Below are positions 36,238-45,192 of a DNA stretch of 64,000 bases, in pieces. The translations under genes and the position numbers were made by a program. The stretch's first letter is position 1, and each line of letters starts with the position of its first letter. Under the pieces are notes generated by a model. That model saw only the letters and a list, made by a program, of their open reading frames with translations, was not told the DNA's origin and searched no databases. The stretch covers positions 124,001 to 188,000 of the forward strand of contig NZ_RBVZ01000005.1 in NCBI RefSeq assembly GCF_004000435.1, in the 5' to 3' direction. The DNA is from Alexandriicola marinus. GTDB taxonomy: Bacteria > Pseudomonadota > Alphaproteobacteria > Rhodobacterales > Rhodobacteraceae.

Positions 36238-36968
36238 CGCTACTGTTGCTGGCGGGAACTGGCGAGGCGCGCGAGGTCGCGGCGGGCCTCGCCGAGGCTG
36301 GGATCGACGCCGTGGCCTCGCTCGCCGGGGCGACGCGAGCCCCGGCTGCCTTGCCGATCTCCACCCGGATCGGCGGGTTCGGCGGCGAAGACGGCTTTCG
36401 GGCCTATCTGGAGGACGCCGGGATCACCGCGATCCTAGATGCGACCCATCCTTTCGCGGCGCGCATCACAGCGCGCAGCGCGCGGGTCGCGGCCGAACTG
36501 GGCTTGCCCTTTCTCTGCCTTGCCCGGCCGGAATGGCGCCCCGGCCCCGAAGATCGCTGGACCGTCATCGGCTCAGAGGCAGAGGCAGCGGGCTATCTGC
36601 CGCCGAGGGCCACGGTTTTTCTCGCCACCGGGCGACAAACGTTGGAGCGCTTTGCCAACCTCGGCGACAGGCGCGTCTATTGCCGTCAGATCGATCCGCC
36701 CGAGGGTGATTTCCCCCTCAAGAACGGACGCTATGTGATTGGTCGACCACCATTTTCCAAAGAGGCGGAGGTGGCCCTGTTTCGCGAACTGAAGATCGAC
36801 GCCCTTGTCGTCAAGAACGCCGGCGGCGCGCAAAGCCGGTCCAAGCTGGATGCCGCGCGGGAACTGGGCTTGCCCGTCCTGATGATCGCGCGACCGGTCT
36901 TGCCGGACGTGCCGATCGTTCAGGACGTGGCCTCGGCGCTGGACTGGGCGCAGGCGCGATGCGGCTGA
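36234..36968 (+). CDS. cobK: precorrin-6A reductase
   Basis: The 244-residue NADPH-dependent reductase reduces precorrin-6A to the dihydro form. N-terminal LLLLAGTGEAREVAAGLAEAG, ILDATHPFAARITARSA near residue 67 and KNAGGAQSRSKLDAARELGLPVLMIARP in part near residue 200 are CobK/CbiJ motifs. It is translationally coupled to cbiD (ATGA) and overlaps the downstream DNA glycosylase by 10 nt, which therefore shares its transcript. Confidence 0.9.
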   Translation: MTLLLLAGTGEAREVAAGLAEAGIDAVASLAGATRAPAALPISTRIGGFGGEDGFRAYLEDAGITAILDATHPFAARITARSARVAAELGLPFLCLARPEWRPGPEDRWTVIGSEAEAAGYLPPRATVFLATGRQTLERFANLGDRRVYCRQIDPPEGDFPLKNGRYVIGRPPFSKEAEVALFRELKIDALVVKNAGGAQSRSKLDAARELGLPVLMIARPVLPDVPIVQDVASALDWAQARCG

Positions 36969-37582
36969 TCACGGGGCCGGACTGTGTGGCCGAGGGGGCC
37001 GAGTGGCTCGGAGCCCGGGTGCCGGAATTCGCCCATGCGCTTGACCTGACAGGCCCCTTGCCCCTGAGGCTGAGGCCCGATGGCTTTGCTCAGCTTGCCT
37101 CGGCCATCGTGAGCCAGCAGGTCAGCACCGCGTCGGCCGCCGCGATCTGGGACAGGGTTCAGGCGGCGGGATACGTCACGCCCGACGCCATTCACGCGGC
37201 AAGCGATGCGGATCTGGCCACGGTGGGCCTCTCGCGGCCGAAAATCCGGTATTTCCGGGCACTTGCCGATGCCGGGATCGACTTTGACGCGCTGCGAGAC
37301 GCGCCCAGTGACGCGGTGATCGACAGGCTCACCTCCGTCACCGGGATCGGGCGCTGGACGGCAGAGGTCTACGCCATGTTCAGCCTTGGCCATGCCGATG
37401 TATTCGCCGCCGGCGATCTGGCCTTGCAGGAATCGGCGCGGATGCTTTTTGCGCTCGAGGCCCGCCCGACGGAAAGGGCCCTCCGTGACATGGCGCAGGA
37501 TTGGCGGCCCTGGCGGTCGGTCGCGGCGCGGATCCTCTGGGCCTATTACCGGGTCGACAAGGGCAGTGAGGGCATCCGCTGA
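36959..37582 (+). CDS. DNA-3-methyladenine glycosylase (AlkA-like, HhH-GPD)
   Basis: The 207-residue base-excision glycosylase removes alkylated purines. It shows FAQLASAIVSQQVSTASAAAIW near residue 43, the helix-hairpin-helix VTGIGRWTAEVYAMFSLGHA and the catalytic Asp in VFAAGDLALQ. It is a compact form without the AlkA N-terminal domain. Odd context: it overlaps cobK by 10 nt and so is driven by the B12 operon promoter, probably a chance linkage. Confidence 0.88.
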   Translation: MRLITGPDCVAEGAEWLGARVPEFAHALDLTGPLPLRLRPDGFAQLASAIVSQQVSTASAAAIWDRVQAAGYVTPDAIHAASDADLATVGLSRPKIRYFRALADAGIDFDALRDAPSDAVIDRLTSVTGIGRWTAEVYAMFSLGHADVFAAGDLALQESARMLFALEARPTERALRDMAQDWRPWRSVAARILWAYYRVDKGSEGIR

Positions 37583-37664
37583 CCCGGCCTGCCTGACGGG
37601 CCTGTTGCCGCAAGTGCCGTGGCGGGATAGACCGCTGGGGAATTCTGACCCTGCGGAGCCCATC

Positions 37665-38330
37665 ATGACCAGAGCCCTGACGACTGACCGCCGAGCCCCC
37701 CTGAGCGGAGATCTGCGATCGGCGGTAATCTTTCTTCACGGCTATGGCGCCAATGGGGCCGACCTGATGGGATTGGCCGACCCACTGGCTGAACACATGC
37801 CCGATACGATGTTCCTTGCCCCCGATGCGCCCGAGGCCTGCCCGGGCTCTCCCATGGGGTATCAATGGTTTCCGATCCCGTGGATCGACGGATCGTCGGA
37901 AGAGGAATCGCACCAGAGCATGTTGCGCGCCGCCGATGACCTGAATGCCTTTCTCGATGGGATCATGGTCGACGAGGATCTCTTGCCGGAACAGGTGATG
38001 CTGTTCGGGTTCAGCCAGGGCACGATGATGTCGCTGCATGTGGCCCCGCGTCGCGAAGATGCGGTGGCCGGGATCGCGGCCTTTTCGGGGCGGCTGATGG
38101 CGCCTGAATTGCTGGCAGACGAGGTTCAGTGCCGTCCGCCTGTCCTGCTTGTCCACGGGGACGAGGACGAGGTCGTTCCGGTGCAAAGCCTGCCTCAGGC
38201 GGCCGAGGCCCTGCAGGAGGCCGGCTGGAAGGAAGTCTATGCGCATGTCATGAAGGGCACCGGCCACGGCATCGCGCCCGACGGTCTTTCGGTCGCGTTG
38301 GCCTTCATGCGGGAGCGTCTGGGCTACTGA
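37665..38330 (+). CDS. phospholipase/carboxylesterase family hydrolase
   Basis: The 221-residue alpha/beta hydrolase has the oxyanion segment VIFLHGYGANGADLMGL near residue 22, nucleophile elbow FGFSQGTMMSLH near residue 118, the acid loop VHGDEDEVVPVQ and the catalytic His in GTGHGIAPDGL. It matches the soluble carboxylesterase/lysophospholipase family (EstB-like). ATG 37665 is the family-consistent start, 82 nt after the glycosylase. Confidence 0.88.
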   Translation: MTRALTTDRRAPLSGDLRSAVIFLHGYGANGADLMGLADPLAEHMPDTMFLAPDAPEACPGSPMGYQWFPIPWIDGSSEEESHQSMLRAADDLNAFLDGIMVDEDLLPEQVMLFGFSQGTMMSLHVAPRREDAVAGIAAFSGRLMAPELLADEVQCRPPVLLVHGDEDEVVPVQSLPQAAEALQEAGWKEVYAHVMKGTGHGIAPDGLSVALAFMRERLGY

Positions 38331-38412
38331 CGCCCCACAGGCCGCTGCTAACCAAATCTTCATCCGATTGAAGCACTGTCCGGTTTGGTGTTCGGGCTGA
38401 AGGGCAGGGTTG

Positions 38413-39165
38413 GTGCAGGACAGGATCGCAAGCCTTGCGCCCCGAACCTTGCGATCGATGATCGCGGCGTTTGTCGGGATCGAGATCATGGTCGTGGTCA
38501 TGGTCTATGTCGTCGTGCTTCTGCTGTTTCCCGACCCCTGGGCCGTGATGCACCTTTGTATCATCAGTGGTCTGGTCATCTCGGCCCCGGTCGTGGGGCT
38601 ACTGCTGGCGATCCTGCGAAACCAGAGTGCCCTTCAGGACAAGCTGGCCGAGATCGCGACGACGGATATGCTGACCGGATTGCCGAACCGGCGCGCCTTT
38701 CTGTCGGCGGTTGCGCCTGACGGGCATTTCGCGCGGGCCGGGATTCTCGTTCTGGCGGATGCGGACCATTTCAAGCGTATCAACGATACCTATGGCCATG
38801 ATGTCGGCGATGCCTGTCTGCGCGCCATCGCCGAGGCCCTGCGCAAGACGCTCTCCGATGTCGATATCGCGGCGCGATACGGCGGAGAGGAATTCGTCAT
38901 GTTCTATGACGGGGCCGACGCGACCCGGCTGGATCAGCTGGCCCGGACGATCTGCGCCCCGATCAGGATTGCGGATGCGGGCCTGCCAGAGGGGCTCTCT
39001 CTGACATTGTCGGCGGGGGCGCTGATCACCGATGCCGGCCAGCCCACGATTTCCGCTTACCGTGATGCCGATCGGGCGCTCTATCGGGCCAAGTCCGAGG
39101 GACGCGCGCGAATGGTCGCCGCCTCGGCGTTGCAAGTCTGCGAGCCCGTTCCCGCGCAGGCCTGA
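38413..39165 (+). CDS. membrane-anchored diguanylate cyclase
   Basis: The protein has about 250 residues. Two transmembrane helices (about residues 17-40 and 46-67) form a minimal anchor without a sensor domain. The GGDEF domain follows with the active-site motif RYGGEEF near residue 155 and preceding LVLADADHFKRINDTYGHDVGD in part, so it should make cyclic di-GMP from GTP. The product-inhibition RxxD site is absent (SDVD at that place). GTG 38413 follows an AGGG-rich ribosome-binding site. TTG at 38410 is an alternative. Confidence 0.9.
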   Translation: MQDRIASLAPRTLRSMIAAFVGIEIMVVVMVYVVVLLLFPDPWAVMHLCIISGLVISAPVVGLLLAILRNQSALQDKLAEIATTDMLTGLPNRRAFLSAVAPDGHFARAGILVLADADHFKRINDTYGHDVGDACLRAIAEALRKTLSDVDIAARYGGEEFVMFYDGADATRLDQLARTICAPIRIADAGLPEGLSLTLSAGALITDAGQPTISAYRDADRALYRAKSEGRARMVAASALQVCEPVPAQA

Positions 39166-39314
39166 TGCGCCGCGATCTTAGCGCGCGGGCGGAGCTTCGC
39201 CCGGCTCTCGCTGTTCAGGTGGGCAAAAGCGCGTCATATGGGGACGCCATTTGTCACGAAACTGTCGTCTTGCCGGGGCAAACGGTCTTCGACATCTTGT
39301 GGGCATCTGCGCGC

Positions 39315-39342
39315 TTGCCAGAGGTGATCCACGAGATATAGT
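39315..39342 (+). promoter_or_regulatory. sigma-70-like promoter for the HNH gene
   Basis: TTGCCA (39315-39320) and TATAGT (39337-39342) are separated by 16 nt, about 75 nt before the HNH start. The other part of the 251-nt gap 39166-39416 shows nothing clear. Confidence 0.6.
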
Positions 39343-39416
39343 CACATAAAAGCGTTCGGGGCGGGTCCCCCCGCTCTGGCGCCAGTTGCGGCGGGCAGGC
39401 GAGGGTGGAGTCACTT

Positions 39417-40001
39417 ATGGACGGCGATTTCAGGACAGAATTCACGAGGGCACCCAGTGGGTTGCGAACAAATCCCGCGCTTGTTCTGAATGCGGATTAC
39501 AGGCCGCTGTCCTATTATCCGCTATCGCTCTGGCCCTGGCAGGAGGCGATCAAGGCGGTCTGGCTGGATCGGGTCAATATCGTCGCGGAATATGACGAAT
39601 GCGTGCACAGTCCCAGCACCAGCATCCGCATCCCCTCGGTCGTTGTTCTCAAGGATTACGTCAAACCGCAGAAGCGCGTGGCCTTTACCCGGTTCAACCT
39701 GTTTCTGCGCGATGAATTCAGGTGTCAGTATTGCGGCGACAAGGGGGACCTGACCTTCGATCACGTGGTCCCGCGGGCGCGGGGCGGGGTGACGAGCTGG
39801 GAAAACGTCGTGGCGGCCTGTTCGCGCTGCAACCTCAAGAAAGGTAGCAAGTCGCTGCGTCAGTCGGGGATGGCCCTGCGCAAGCCGCCGCGTCAGCCCG
39901 GATCGGAGGAGCTGCGCAACATGGGCCGACGCTTCCCGCCGAATTACCTTCACGAGACGTGGTTCGACTTCCTCTATTGGGACAGTGAACTCGAGGCCTG
40001 A
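39417..40001 (+). CDS. HNH endonuclease domain protein
   Basis: The protein has about 194 residues. The zinc-bound HNH motif is CQYCGDKGDLTFDHVVPRA near residue 102, followed by NVVAACSRCNLKKGS. The N-terminal LNADYRPLSYYPLSLWPWQE and KAVWLDRVNIV are typical of a chromosomal HNH family widespread in alphaproteobacteria and cyanobacteria, not a homing enzyme. Biological role unknown. ATG 39417 is chosen because GGAG lies 6 nt upstream. Own promoter is likely. Confidence 0.85.
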   Translation: MDGDFRTEFTRAPSGLRTNPALVLNADYRPLSYYPLSLWPWQEAIKAVWLDRVNIVAEYDECVHSPSTSIRIPSVVVLKDYVKPQKRVAFTRFNLFLRDEFRCQYCGDKGDLTFDHVVPRARGGVTSWENVVAACSRCNLKKGSKSLRQSGMALRKPPRQPGSEELRNMGRRFPPNYLHETWFDFLYWDSELEA

Positions 40002-40114
40002 GGCGCTTTTAGGCCCGGTCCTTTGGCGCGCTGCCGGTCGCGAATGCCAGCCGATGGTATTGAGTCCCGGGGTTTTGCTGGAACAGCAGCGCCGTTCCGG
40101 TCTAGCGTCCGGGG

Positions 40115-41305
40115 ATGACCACGCCCGACGACATCTTGCCCGATCATTTGCGCGACAGCGACCGGCATGCCGGCTTCGACCTCACGGCGGAATTCGAACC
40201 CTTCGACCAGATGAACGATATCTTCACCCGGGCGTTCTGGGACGAAAAGGTCCGGTCGAAAGAGACCGATGCCTTCTTCGCCTCCTACCGGATGGAGGCC
40301 GCCCCGCGCCGTGGCGACGGGTTCACCCAGCGCGATTTCGCCCTGCGCAATGCATCGTGGCTGATCTCTGACGTGATTTCGAACCGCGCGGCGCAAGACG
40401 GTGTCCGTGAGGGGTTCCAGGGGTGGATTCGCAACGACACGCCGGTCGCGCCGGATCGGGCCACGCTGCGATCTCCCGCCGAAGAGGCGCGCGGGATCAA
40501 GGAAATCGCCCGGTTCTTCGGTGCCGATCTGTGCGGTATCACCCATATCGACCCGCGCTGGCATTATGCGCGTATCCCCGACACGCGCACGATGACGCCG
40601 CGTGACAATGACCTGCCCGACGGGCTGACCCATGTGATCGTGATGGGCCACGAGATGGATGCGGGCCTTGTCGAGACCTATCCCAGCGCGCTGGCAGGGG
40701 CGGCGACGGGCCGCGAGTACAGCCATGAAGCGGCCATCGTGATGCAGCTTGCCGCCTATATTCGCAACCTTGGCTACAACGCGGTCGCGAGCATGAACGA
40801 CACGGCGCTTGTGATCCCCTATGCGATCAAGGCGGGGCTTGGCGAATATGGACGGAACCAGATGGTCCTGACCCCGGAATTCGGGCCTCGGGTCCGGTTT
40901 TCCAAGGTCTTTACGGACATGCCTCTGGAGGTTGATGCGCCGCGTAAGCTTGGGCTTGCATGCTATTGTCAGAATTGCACGATTTGCGCACAGGCCTGCC
41001 CCGTCAAGGCGCTGCCCGAAGGGCCGCCCGATCTGGGCAGGGGCAGCCCGTCGACGATCCGGGGCGTGCGCAAATGGTCGGCCGATTGCGAGGCCTGCTT
41101 TGGCTATTGGGCCAAACTCAAGACGGATTGCGCAATCTGCATGCGGGTCTGTCCGTTCAACCGGTACCCCGACGGCACGCTCTGGCATCGGCTTGCCACC
41201 CATCCGCGCTGGCGCGGGCTGGCGAAATGGTGGCTGGAGCGTCGGCGCCCGCCCGCCCGGCTGAAACCCGCGGAGTGGTGGAAGATCGGGGGGACTTCGC
41301 GCTAG
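40115..41305 (+). CDS. reductive dehalogenase-like corrinoid/Fe-S protein
   Basis: The 396-residue soluble protein has no Tat signal. The segment IKEIARFFGADLCGITHIDPRWHYAR (residues about 127-153, in part) matches the corrinoid-binding reductive dehalogenase fold. Two ferredoxin-type [4Fe-4S] motifs follow: C285, C288, C291, C295 (after C283) and C325, C328, C339, C342, C346. It lacks the flavin reductase tail of NpRdhA/BhbA-type catabolic enzymes. QueG epoxyqueuosine reductase is a distant relative but the second motif favours RdhA. It might dehalogenate a marine organohalide or reduce another substrate. B12 genes are 3-8 kb upstream. Confidence 0.75.
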   Translation: MTTPDDILPDHLRDSDRHAGFDLTAEFEPFDQMNDIFTRAFWDEKVRSKETDAFFASYRMEAAPRRGDGFTQRDFALRNASWLISDVISNRAAQDGVREGFQGWIRNDTPVAPDRATLRSPAEEARGIKEIARFFGADLCGITHIDPRWHYARIPDTRTMTPRDNDLPDGLTHVIVMGHEMDAGLVETYPSALAGAATGREYSHEAAIVMQLAAYIRNLGYNAVASMNDTALVIPYAIKAGLGEYGRNQMVLTPEFGPRVRFSKVFTDMPLEVDAPRKLGLACYCQNCTICAQACPVKALPEGPPDLGRGSPSTIRGVRKWSADCEACFGYWAKLKTDCAICMRVCPFNRYPDGTLWHRLATHPRWRGLAKWWLERRRPPARLKPAEWWKIGGTSR

Positions 41306-41337
41306 ACTTCGGGTAGCGGAGGAGATACCCAGCCGCC

Positions 41338-41349
41338 GTTAGCGCTAAC
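41338..41349. promoter_or_regulatory. LacI-family-type operator upstream of zwf
   Basis: The perfect palindrome GTTAGCGCTAAC lies 31 nt before the zwf start. It resembles gluconate/glucose LacI-family operators and is distinct from the AAAGCGCTTT sites near aglR. The regulator is not encoded next to it. Confidence 0.65.
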
Positions 41350-41380
41350 AAGCTGCGGCGCCTTCAACGAGGAGAATGGT

Positions 41381-42835
41381 ATGGTCTCTCGCGTCATTCC
41401 GGTCGACACGTTCGACCTCGTGATTTTCGGCGGAACCGGCGATCTGGCCCGCAGGAAGATCCTGCCCGGCCTGTTTCGGCGCTTCATCGCGGGGCAGATG
41501 CCCGGCGACTCGCGAGTGATCGGCGCGGCCCGCTCCGATATGGGCGATGACGACTATCGCCAGTTGGTCCGCGAGGCGATCAGCGAATTCGGCGGGCAGG
41601 AAAAATCTGATACCGCCAATCTCGATGCCTTCCTCGGGCAGCTGCACTATGTGCAAGTCGATGCGACCGGGGACGGGGGCTGGTCGGACCTGTCCGACCT
41701 GATGCGCCCCGATGTGGTGCGCGCGTTCTATTTCTCGGTCGCCCCGTCGCTGTTCGGCGCGCTGGCCGAACGGCTTCATAATCACGGGATCGCCGACCGG
41801 CACAGCCGGATCGTGGTGGAAAAACCCTTGGGTCGTGATCTGGACGGGGCGCGGGCCCTGAACCAGACGCTGGCCGAGCATTTCCACGAAGGCCAGATCT
41901 ACCGGATCGATCATTACCTCGGGAAAGAGACGGTTCAGAACCTGATGGCCGTCCGGTTCGGCAATGTCCTGTTCGAGCCGCTGTGGAACAACCACTACGT
42001 CGATCACATCCAGATCACCGTGGCCGAGACGGTGGGTGTCGGCGGGCGCGGGGCCTATTACGACAAGTCTGGCGCCATGCGGGACATGGTCCAGAATCAC
42101 CTCATGCAGCTGGTCTGCCTGATCGCGATGGAGCCGCCCGGCCAGTTCGAGGCCGACGCGGTGCGTGACGAAAAGCTCAAGGTGATCCGCGCGCTGCAAT
42201 CGGTGCCGGCCCATCACATCGTGCGTGGCCAGTACGAGGCGACCGAGACAGAGCCAAGCTATCGCGAGGATGCCGACAATCCGCGCAGCTTCACGGAAAG
42301 CTTCATCGCGATGCGGTGCGAAATCGCGAACTGGCGGTGGGCGGGGGTTCCGTTCTACCTGCGCACCGGCAAGAAGATGCGGGCCAGATCGTCCGAGATC
42401 GCCGTCGTGTTCAAGGATCTGGGGCATTCGATCTTCGAAGGCGACGTGGCGCGCCACCGCAACATCCTGTCGATCCGGCTTCAGCCGAACGAGGGGATCG
42501 ATCTTCAGGTCACCATCAAGGAACCGGGGCCGGGCGGGATGCGGCTTGTCGACGTGCCGCTGGACCTGACCTTTGCCGAGGCGCTTGGCGAAGATGCCGA
42601 GGAGGTGCCCGACGCCTATGAGCGGCTGATCATGGACGTGATCCGGGGCAACCAGACGCTGTTCATGCGCGGCGACGAGGTCGAGGCCGCCTGGGCCTGG
42701 ACCGATCCGATCATCAACGCGTGGGAAGAACGGTCCGACGTGCCAAAGCTCTATGAGCCGGGATCGACCGGGCCGGAGGATTCGCAGATGCTTCTTCATC
42801 GCGAAGGCCGTCGATGGCGTGATATCAAGGCCTGA
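41381..42835 (+). CDS. zwf: glucose-6-phosphate 1-dehydrogenase
   Basis: The 484-residue enzyme oxidises glucose 6-phosphate with NADP+ (or NAD+) to 6-phosphogluconolactone. The Rossmann motif LVIFGGTGDLARRKILPGL is near residue 13, and the active-site motif RIDHYLGKETVQNLM near residue 175 holds the catalytic His. Length is normal. First gene of zwf-pgl-pgi, entry to the Entner-Doudoroff and pentose phosphate routes, under a LacI-type operator. It has a clear GAGGA ribosome-binding site. Confidence 0.97.
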   Translation: MVSRVIPVDTFDLVIFGGTGDLARRKILPGLFRRFIAGQMPGDSRVIGAARSDMGDDDYRQLVREAISEFGGQEKSDTANLDAFLGQLHYVQVDATGDGGWSDLSDLMRPDVVRAFYFSVAPSLFGALAERLHNHGIADRHSRIVVEKPLGRDLDGARALNQTLAEHFHEGQIYRIDHYLGKETVQNLMAVRFGNVLFEPLWNNHYVDHIQITVAETVGVGGRGAYYDKSGAMRDMVQNHLMQLVCLIAMEPPGQFEADAVRDEKLKVIRALQSVPAHHIVRGQYEATETEPSYREDADNPRSFTESFIAMRCEIANWRWAGVPFYLRTGKKMRARSSEIAVVFKDLGHSIFEGDVARHRNILSIRLQPNEGIDLQVTIKEPGPGGMRLVDVPLDLTFAEALGEDAEEVPDAYERLIMDVIRGNQTLFMRGDEVEAAWAWTDPIINAWEERSDVPKLYEPGSTGPEDSQMLLHREGRRWRDIKA

Positions 42836-42874
42836 GCCGCCAGAACTGCTGACCGGGGAAGAAAGGCCAATCCG

Positions 42875-43546
42875 ATGAACCTGATCGAATATCCCGACAT
42901 CGACATGTTGATGATCAACCTTGCCAACCGACTGGCGGGGGAACTGCGGCAGGCGCTGTCGCATGAAGACAGGGTCAGTCTCGCGGTGCCGGGTGGCACC
43001 ACGCCGGGGCCGATGTTCGACGATCTGTGTGCCGCCGATCTGGACTGGTCCCGCGTCGATGTCATGCTGACCGACGAACGCTGGGTGCCCGAGACGTCCG
43101 ATCGCTCGAACACCCGGCTGATCCGAGAACGGCTCCTGACCGACCGCGCATCCGCTGCCCGGTATCTGCCGCTCTACAACGGGGCCGAGACGCCGGAAGA
43201 CGGGCTTGCCGGGATCGAGGCGGGCCTTGCGCCGTCGCTGCCGATCGATGTTCTGCTGCTGGGGATGGGCACGGACATGCACACCGCGTCGATCTTTCCG
43301 GGGGCGGATCGGTTGCACGACGCGCTTCACGGCGATGCGATCCTTGTCCCGATGCGGGCGCCGGGCGCGCCCGAGCCGCGGGTGACGCTGTCGGCCCGGG
43401 TGCTGCGCGACGCGATGTCGACGCATATCCTGATCACCGGGGCCGAAAAACGCGCCGCGATCGAACGGGCGCGCGATCTGAGCCCCGAAGAGGCGCCCGT
43501 GTCCGTCGTCTTGAGAAATGCCACGATTCACTGGGTAGAGGGTTGA
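42875..43546 (+). CDS. pgl: 6-phosphogluconolactonase
   Basis: The 223-residue DevB/NagB-fold enzyme hydrolyses 6-phosphogluconolactone. Visible motifs are [18 protein letters not shown] near residue 35, [19 protein letters not shown] near residue 66 and the [18 protein letters not shown] segment near residue 128. It lies 39 nt after zwf and 4 nt before pgi, co-transcribed with both. Confidence 0.94.
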   Translation: MNLIEYPDIDMLMINLANRLAGELRQALSHEDRVSLAVPGGTTPGPMFDDLCAADLDWSRVDVMLTDERWVPETSDRSNTRLIRERLLTDRASAARYLPLYNGAETPEDGLAGIEAGLAPSLPIDVLLLGMGTDMHTASIFPGADRLHDALHGDAILVPMRAPGAPEPRVTLSARVLRDAMSTHILITGAEKRAAIERARDLSPEEAPVSVVLRNATIHWVEG

Positions 43547-43550
43547 TCTG

Positions 43551-45152
43551 ATGTGGAAAGACTTGAAATCGCACCACGCGCAGGTCGCCGACCGGCGCTT
43601 CGAGACGATCTGCGACGCCGCCCGGGCCGAGGCGTTCTCGGTGCGCATGGGCCACATGCTGTTCGATTATTCCAAGACCAATATCGACGAGACGGCCCGC
43701 GACATGCTGATCGGGCTTCTGGACAGCACGGGCGTCGCGGCAAAGCGCGAGGCGATGTTTTCGGGCGCGGCGATCAACGAGACCGAGGGCAGGGCGGTTC
43801 TGCACACCGCGCTGCGCAACCTCGATGGCGATCCGGTGCTGGTGGGCGGTCACGACGTGATGCCCGGCGTGCTCGGAACGCTGTCGCGGATGGAGGATTT
43901 TGCTGCCGACGTCCGGTCTGGCGCCTTCGCGGGGGCCGGCGGCCAGATCACCGATGTGGTCAATATCGGGATCGGGGGGTCGGATCTGGGCCCCGCGATG
44001 GCCGTTCGCGCGCTCAGCCCCTATCATGACGGGCCGCGCTGTCATTTCGTGTCGAACGTGGATCCGGCCGATATCGCCGACACGCTGGCCGGGCTCGATC
44101 CGGCGACGACGCTGGTGATCGTGGCCTCCAAGACCTTCACCACGATCGAGACGATGACCAACGCCCGAACCGCCAAGGCCTGGATGAGCGACAAGGTCGC
44201 CGATCCGGCGGCGCAATTCGCGGCGCTGTCCTCGGCGCTCGACAAGACCGAGGGTTTCGGGATCGCGGCGGATCGCGTCTTCGGGTTCGAGGATTGGGTC
44301 GGCGGGCGCTATTCCATGTGGGGCCCGATCGGGCTGAGCCTGATGATCGCCATCGGCCCCGAGGCCTTCCGCGCCTTCCTGCGCGGCGGGCAGGATATGG
44401 ATCGCCATTTCCGCGTTGCCGACTGGTCCGAGAACATGCCGGCCCTGCTGGCGCTGGTGGGCCTGTGGCACAATCAGGTCTGCGGTTATGCGACCCGCGC
44501 GGTCCTGCCCTATGACAACCGGCTGGCCCGATTGCCCGCCTATCTTCAGCAGCTGGAGATGGAATCGAACGGCAAACGTGTCAGCATGGATGGCGCCGAT
44601 CTGCCCTTCGACAGCGGCCCCGTCGTCTGGGGGGAGCCGGGGACGAATGGCCAGCATGCCTTCTACCAGCTGATCCATCAGGGCACGCGCGTGGTGCCTT
44701 GCGAATTCCTCGTGGCGGCCGAGGGGCAGGAGCCGGACCTGCACCATCAGCACCAGCTATTGGTCGCCAATTGCCTCGCGCAATCCGAGGCGCTGATGCG
44801 CGGACGCAGCCTTGACGAGGCGCGCGCGATCATGGCCGCGAAGGGGCTTGAGGGGGCCGAGCTGGACCGGCAGGCCCGCCATCGCGTGTTCCCCGGCAAC
44901 CGCCCCTCCACGACGCTGGCCTATCCCAAGCTTGATCCCGCGACGCTTGGCCGGATCATCGCGCTTTACGAACACCGGGTGTTCGTCGAAGGCGTGGTGC
45001 TGGGGATCAACTCCTACGATCAATGGGGGGTCGAACTGGGCAAGGAACTGGCAACCGCCTTGCAGCCGGTCGTCGAAGGCACGGCCGGGGCAGAGGACAA
45101 GGACGGCTCGACGGCGCAGTTGGTGGGCTTCCTTCGGGCCCACGGTCTTTGA
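43551..45152 (+). CDS. pgi: glucose-6-phosphate isomerase
   Basis: The 533-residue enzyme interconverts glucose 6-phosphate and fructose 6-phosphate. Signatures are [19 protein letters not shown] near residue 140, [17 protein letters not shown] in part near residue 190, and [20 protein letters not shown] near residue 362. The catalytic lysine region near the C-terminus is [14 protein letters not shown]. It ends the zwf-pgl-pgi operon and lets fructose 6-phosphate re-enter the oxidative route. Confidence 0.97.
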   Translation: MWKDLKSHHAQVADRRFETICDAARAEAFSVRMGHMLFDYSKTNIDETARDMLIGLLDSTGVAAKREAMFSGAAINETEGRAVLHTALRNLDGDPVLVGGHDVMPGVLGTLSRMEDFAADVRSGAFAGAGGQITDVVNIGIGGSDLGPAMAVRALSPYHDGPRCHFVSNVDPADIADTLAGLDPATTLVIVASKTFTTIETMTNARTAKAWMSDKVADPAAQFAALSSALDKTEGFGIAADRVFGFEDWVGGRYSMWGPIGLSLMIAIGPEAFRAFLRGGQDMDRHFRVADWSENMPALLALVGLWHNQVCGYATRAVLPYDNRLARLPAYLQQLEMESNGKRVSMDGADLPFDSGPVVWGEPGTNGQHAFYQLIHQGTRVVPCEFLVAAEGQEPDLHHQHQLLVANCLAQSEALMRGRSLDEARAIMAAKGLEGAELDRQARHRVFPGNRPSTTLAYPKLDPATLGRIIALYEHRVFVEGVVLGINSYDQWGVELGKELATALQPVVEGTAGAEDKDGSTAQLVGFLRAHGL

Positions 45153-45192
45153 TCCGGGCGGGGGGCGGCGGGTCACGTCCCGCCACCCAGCG

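Noticed and set aside
39417-40001. HNH gene as a homing endonuclease or mobile element
   Set aside because: No intron, intein or repeat surrounds it, codon use matches its neighbours, and it fits a common chromosomal family.
40115-41305. Annotation as epoxyqueuosine reductase (queG)
   Set aside because: The second Fe-S motif with its long C-x10-C spacing and the GADLCGITHIDPRW region fit reductive dehalogenase relatives better, though the two families are related.
41345-43657. A 770-residue open frame on the minus strand
   Set aside because: It is antisense to zwf and pgl, which have complete catalytic motifs. It is a mirror frame from GC-rich third positions.
45167-45184. Terminator between pgi and the desaturase
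   Set aside because: GGCGGG and CCCGCC form a hairpin, but no T-run follows on either strand, so I did not call it a terminator.
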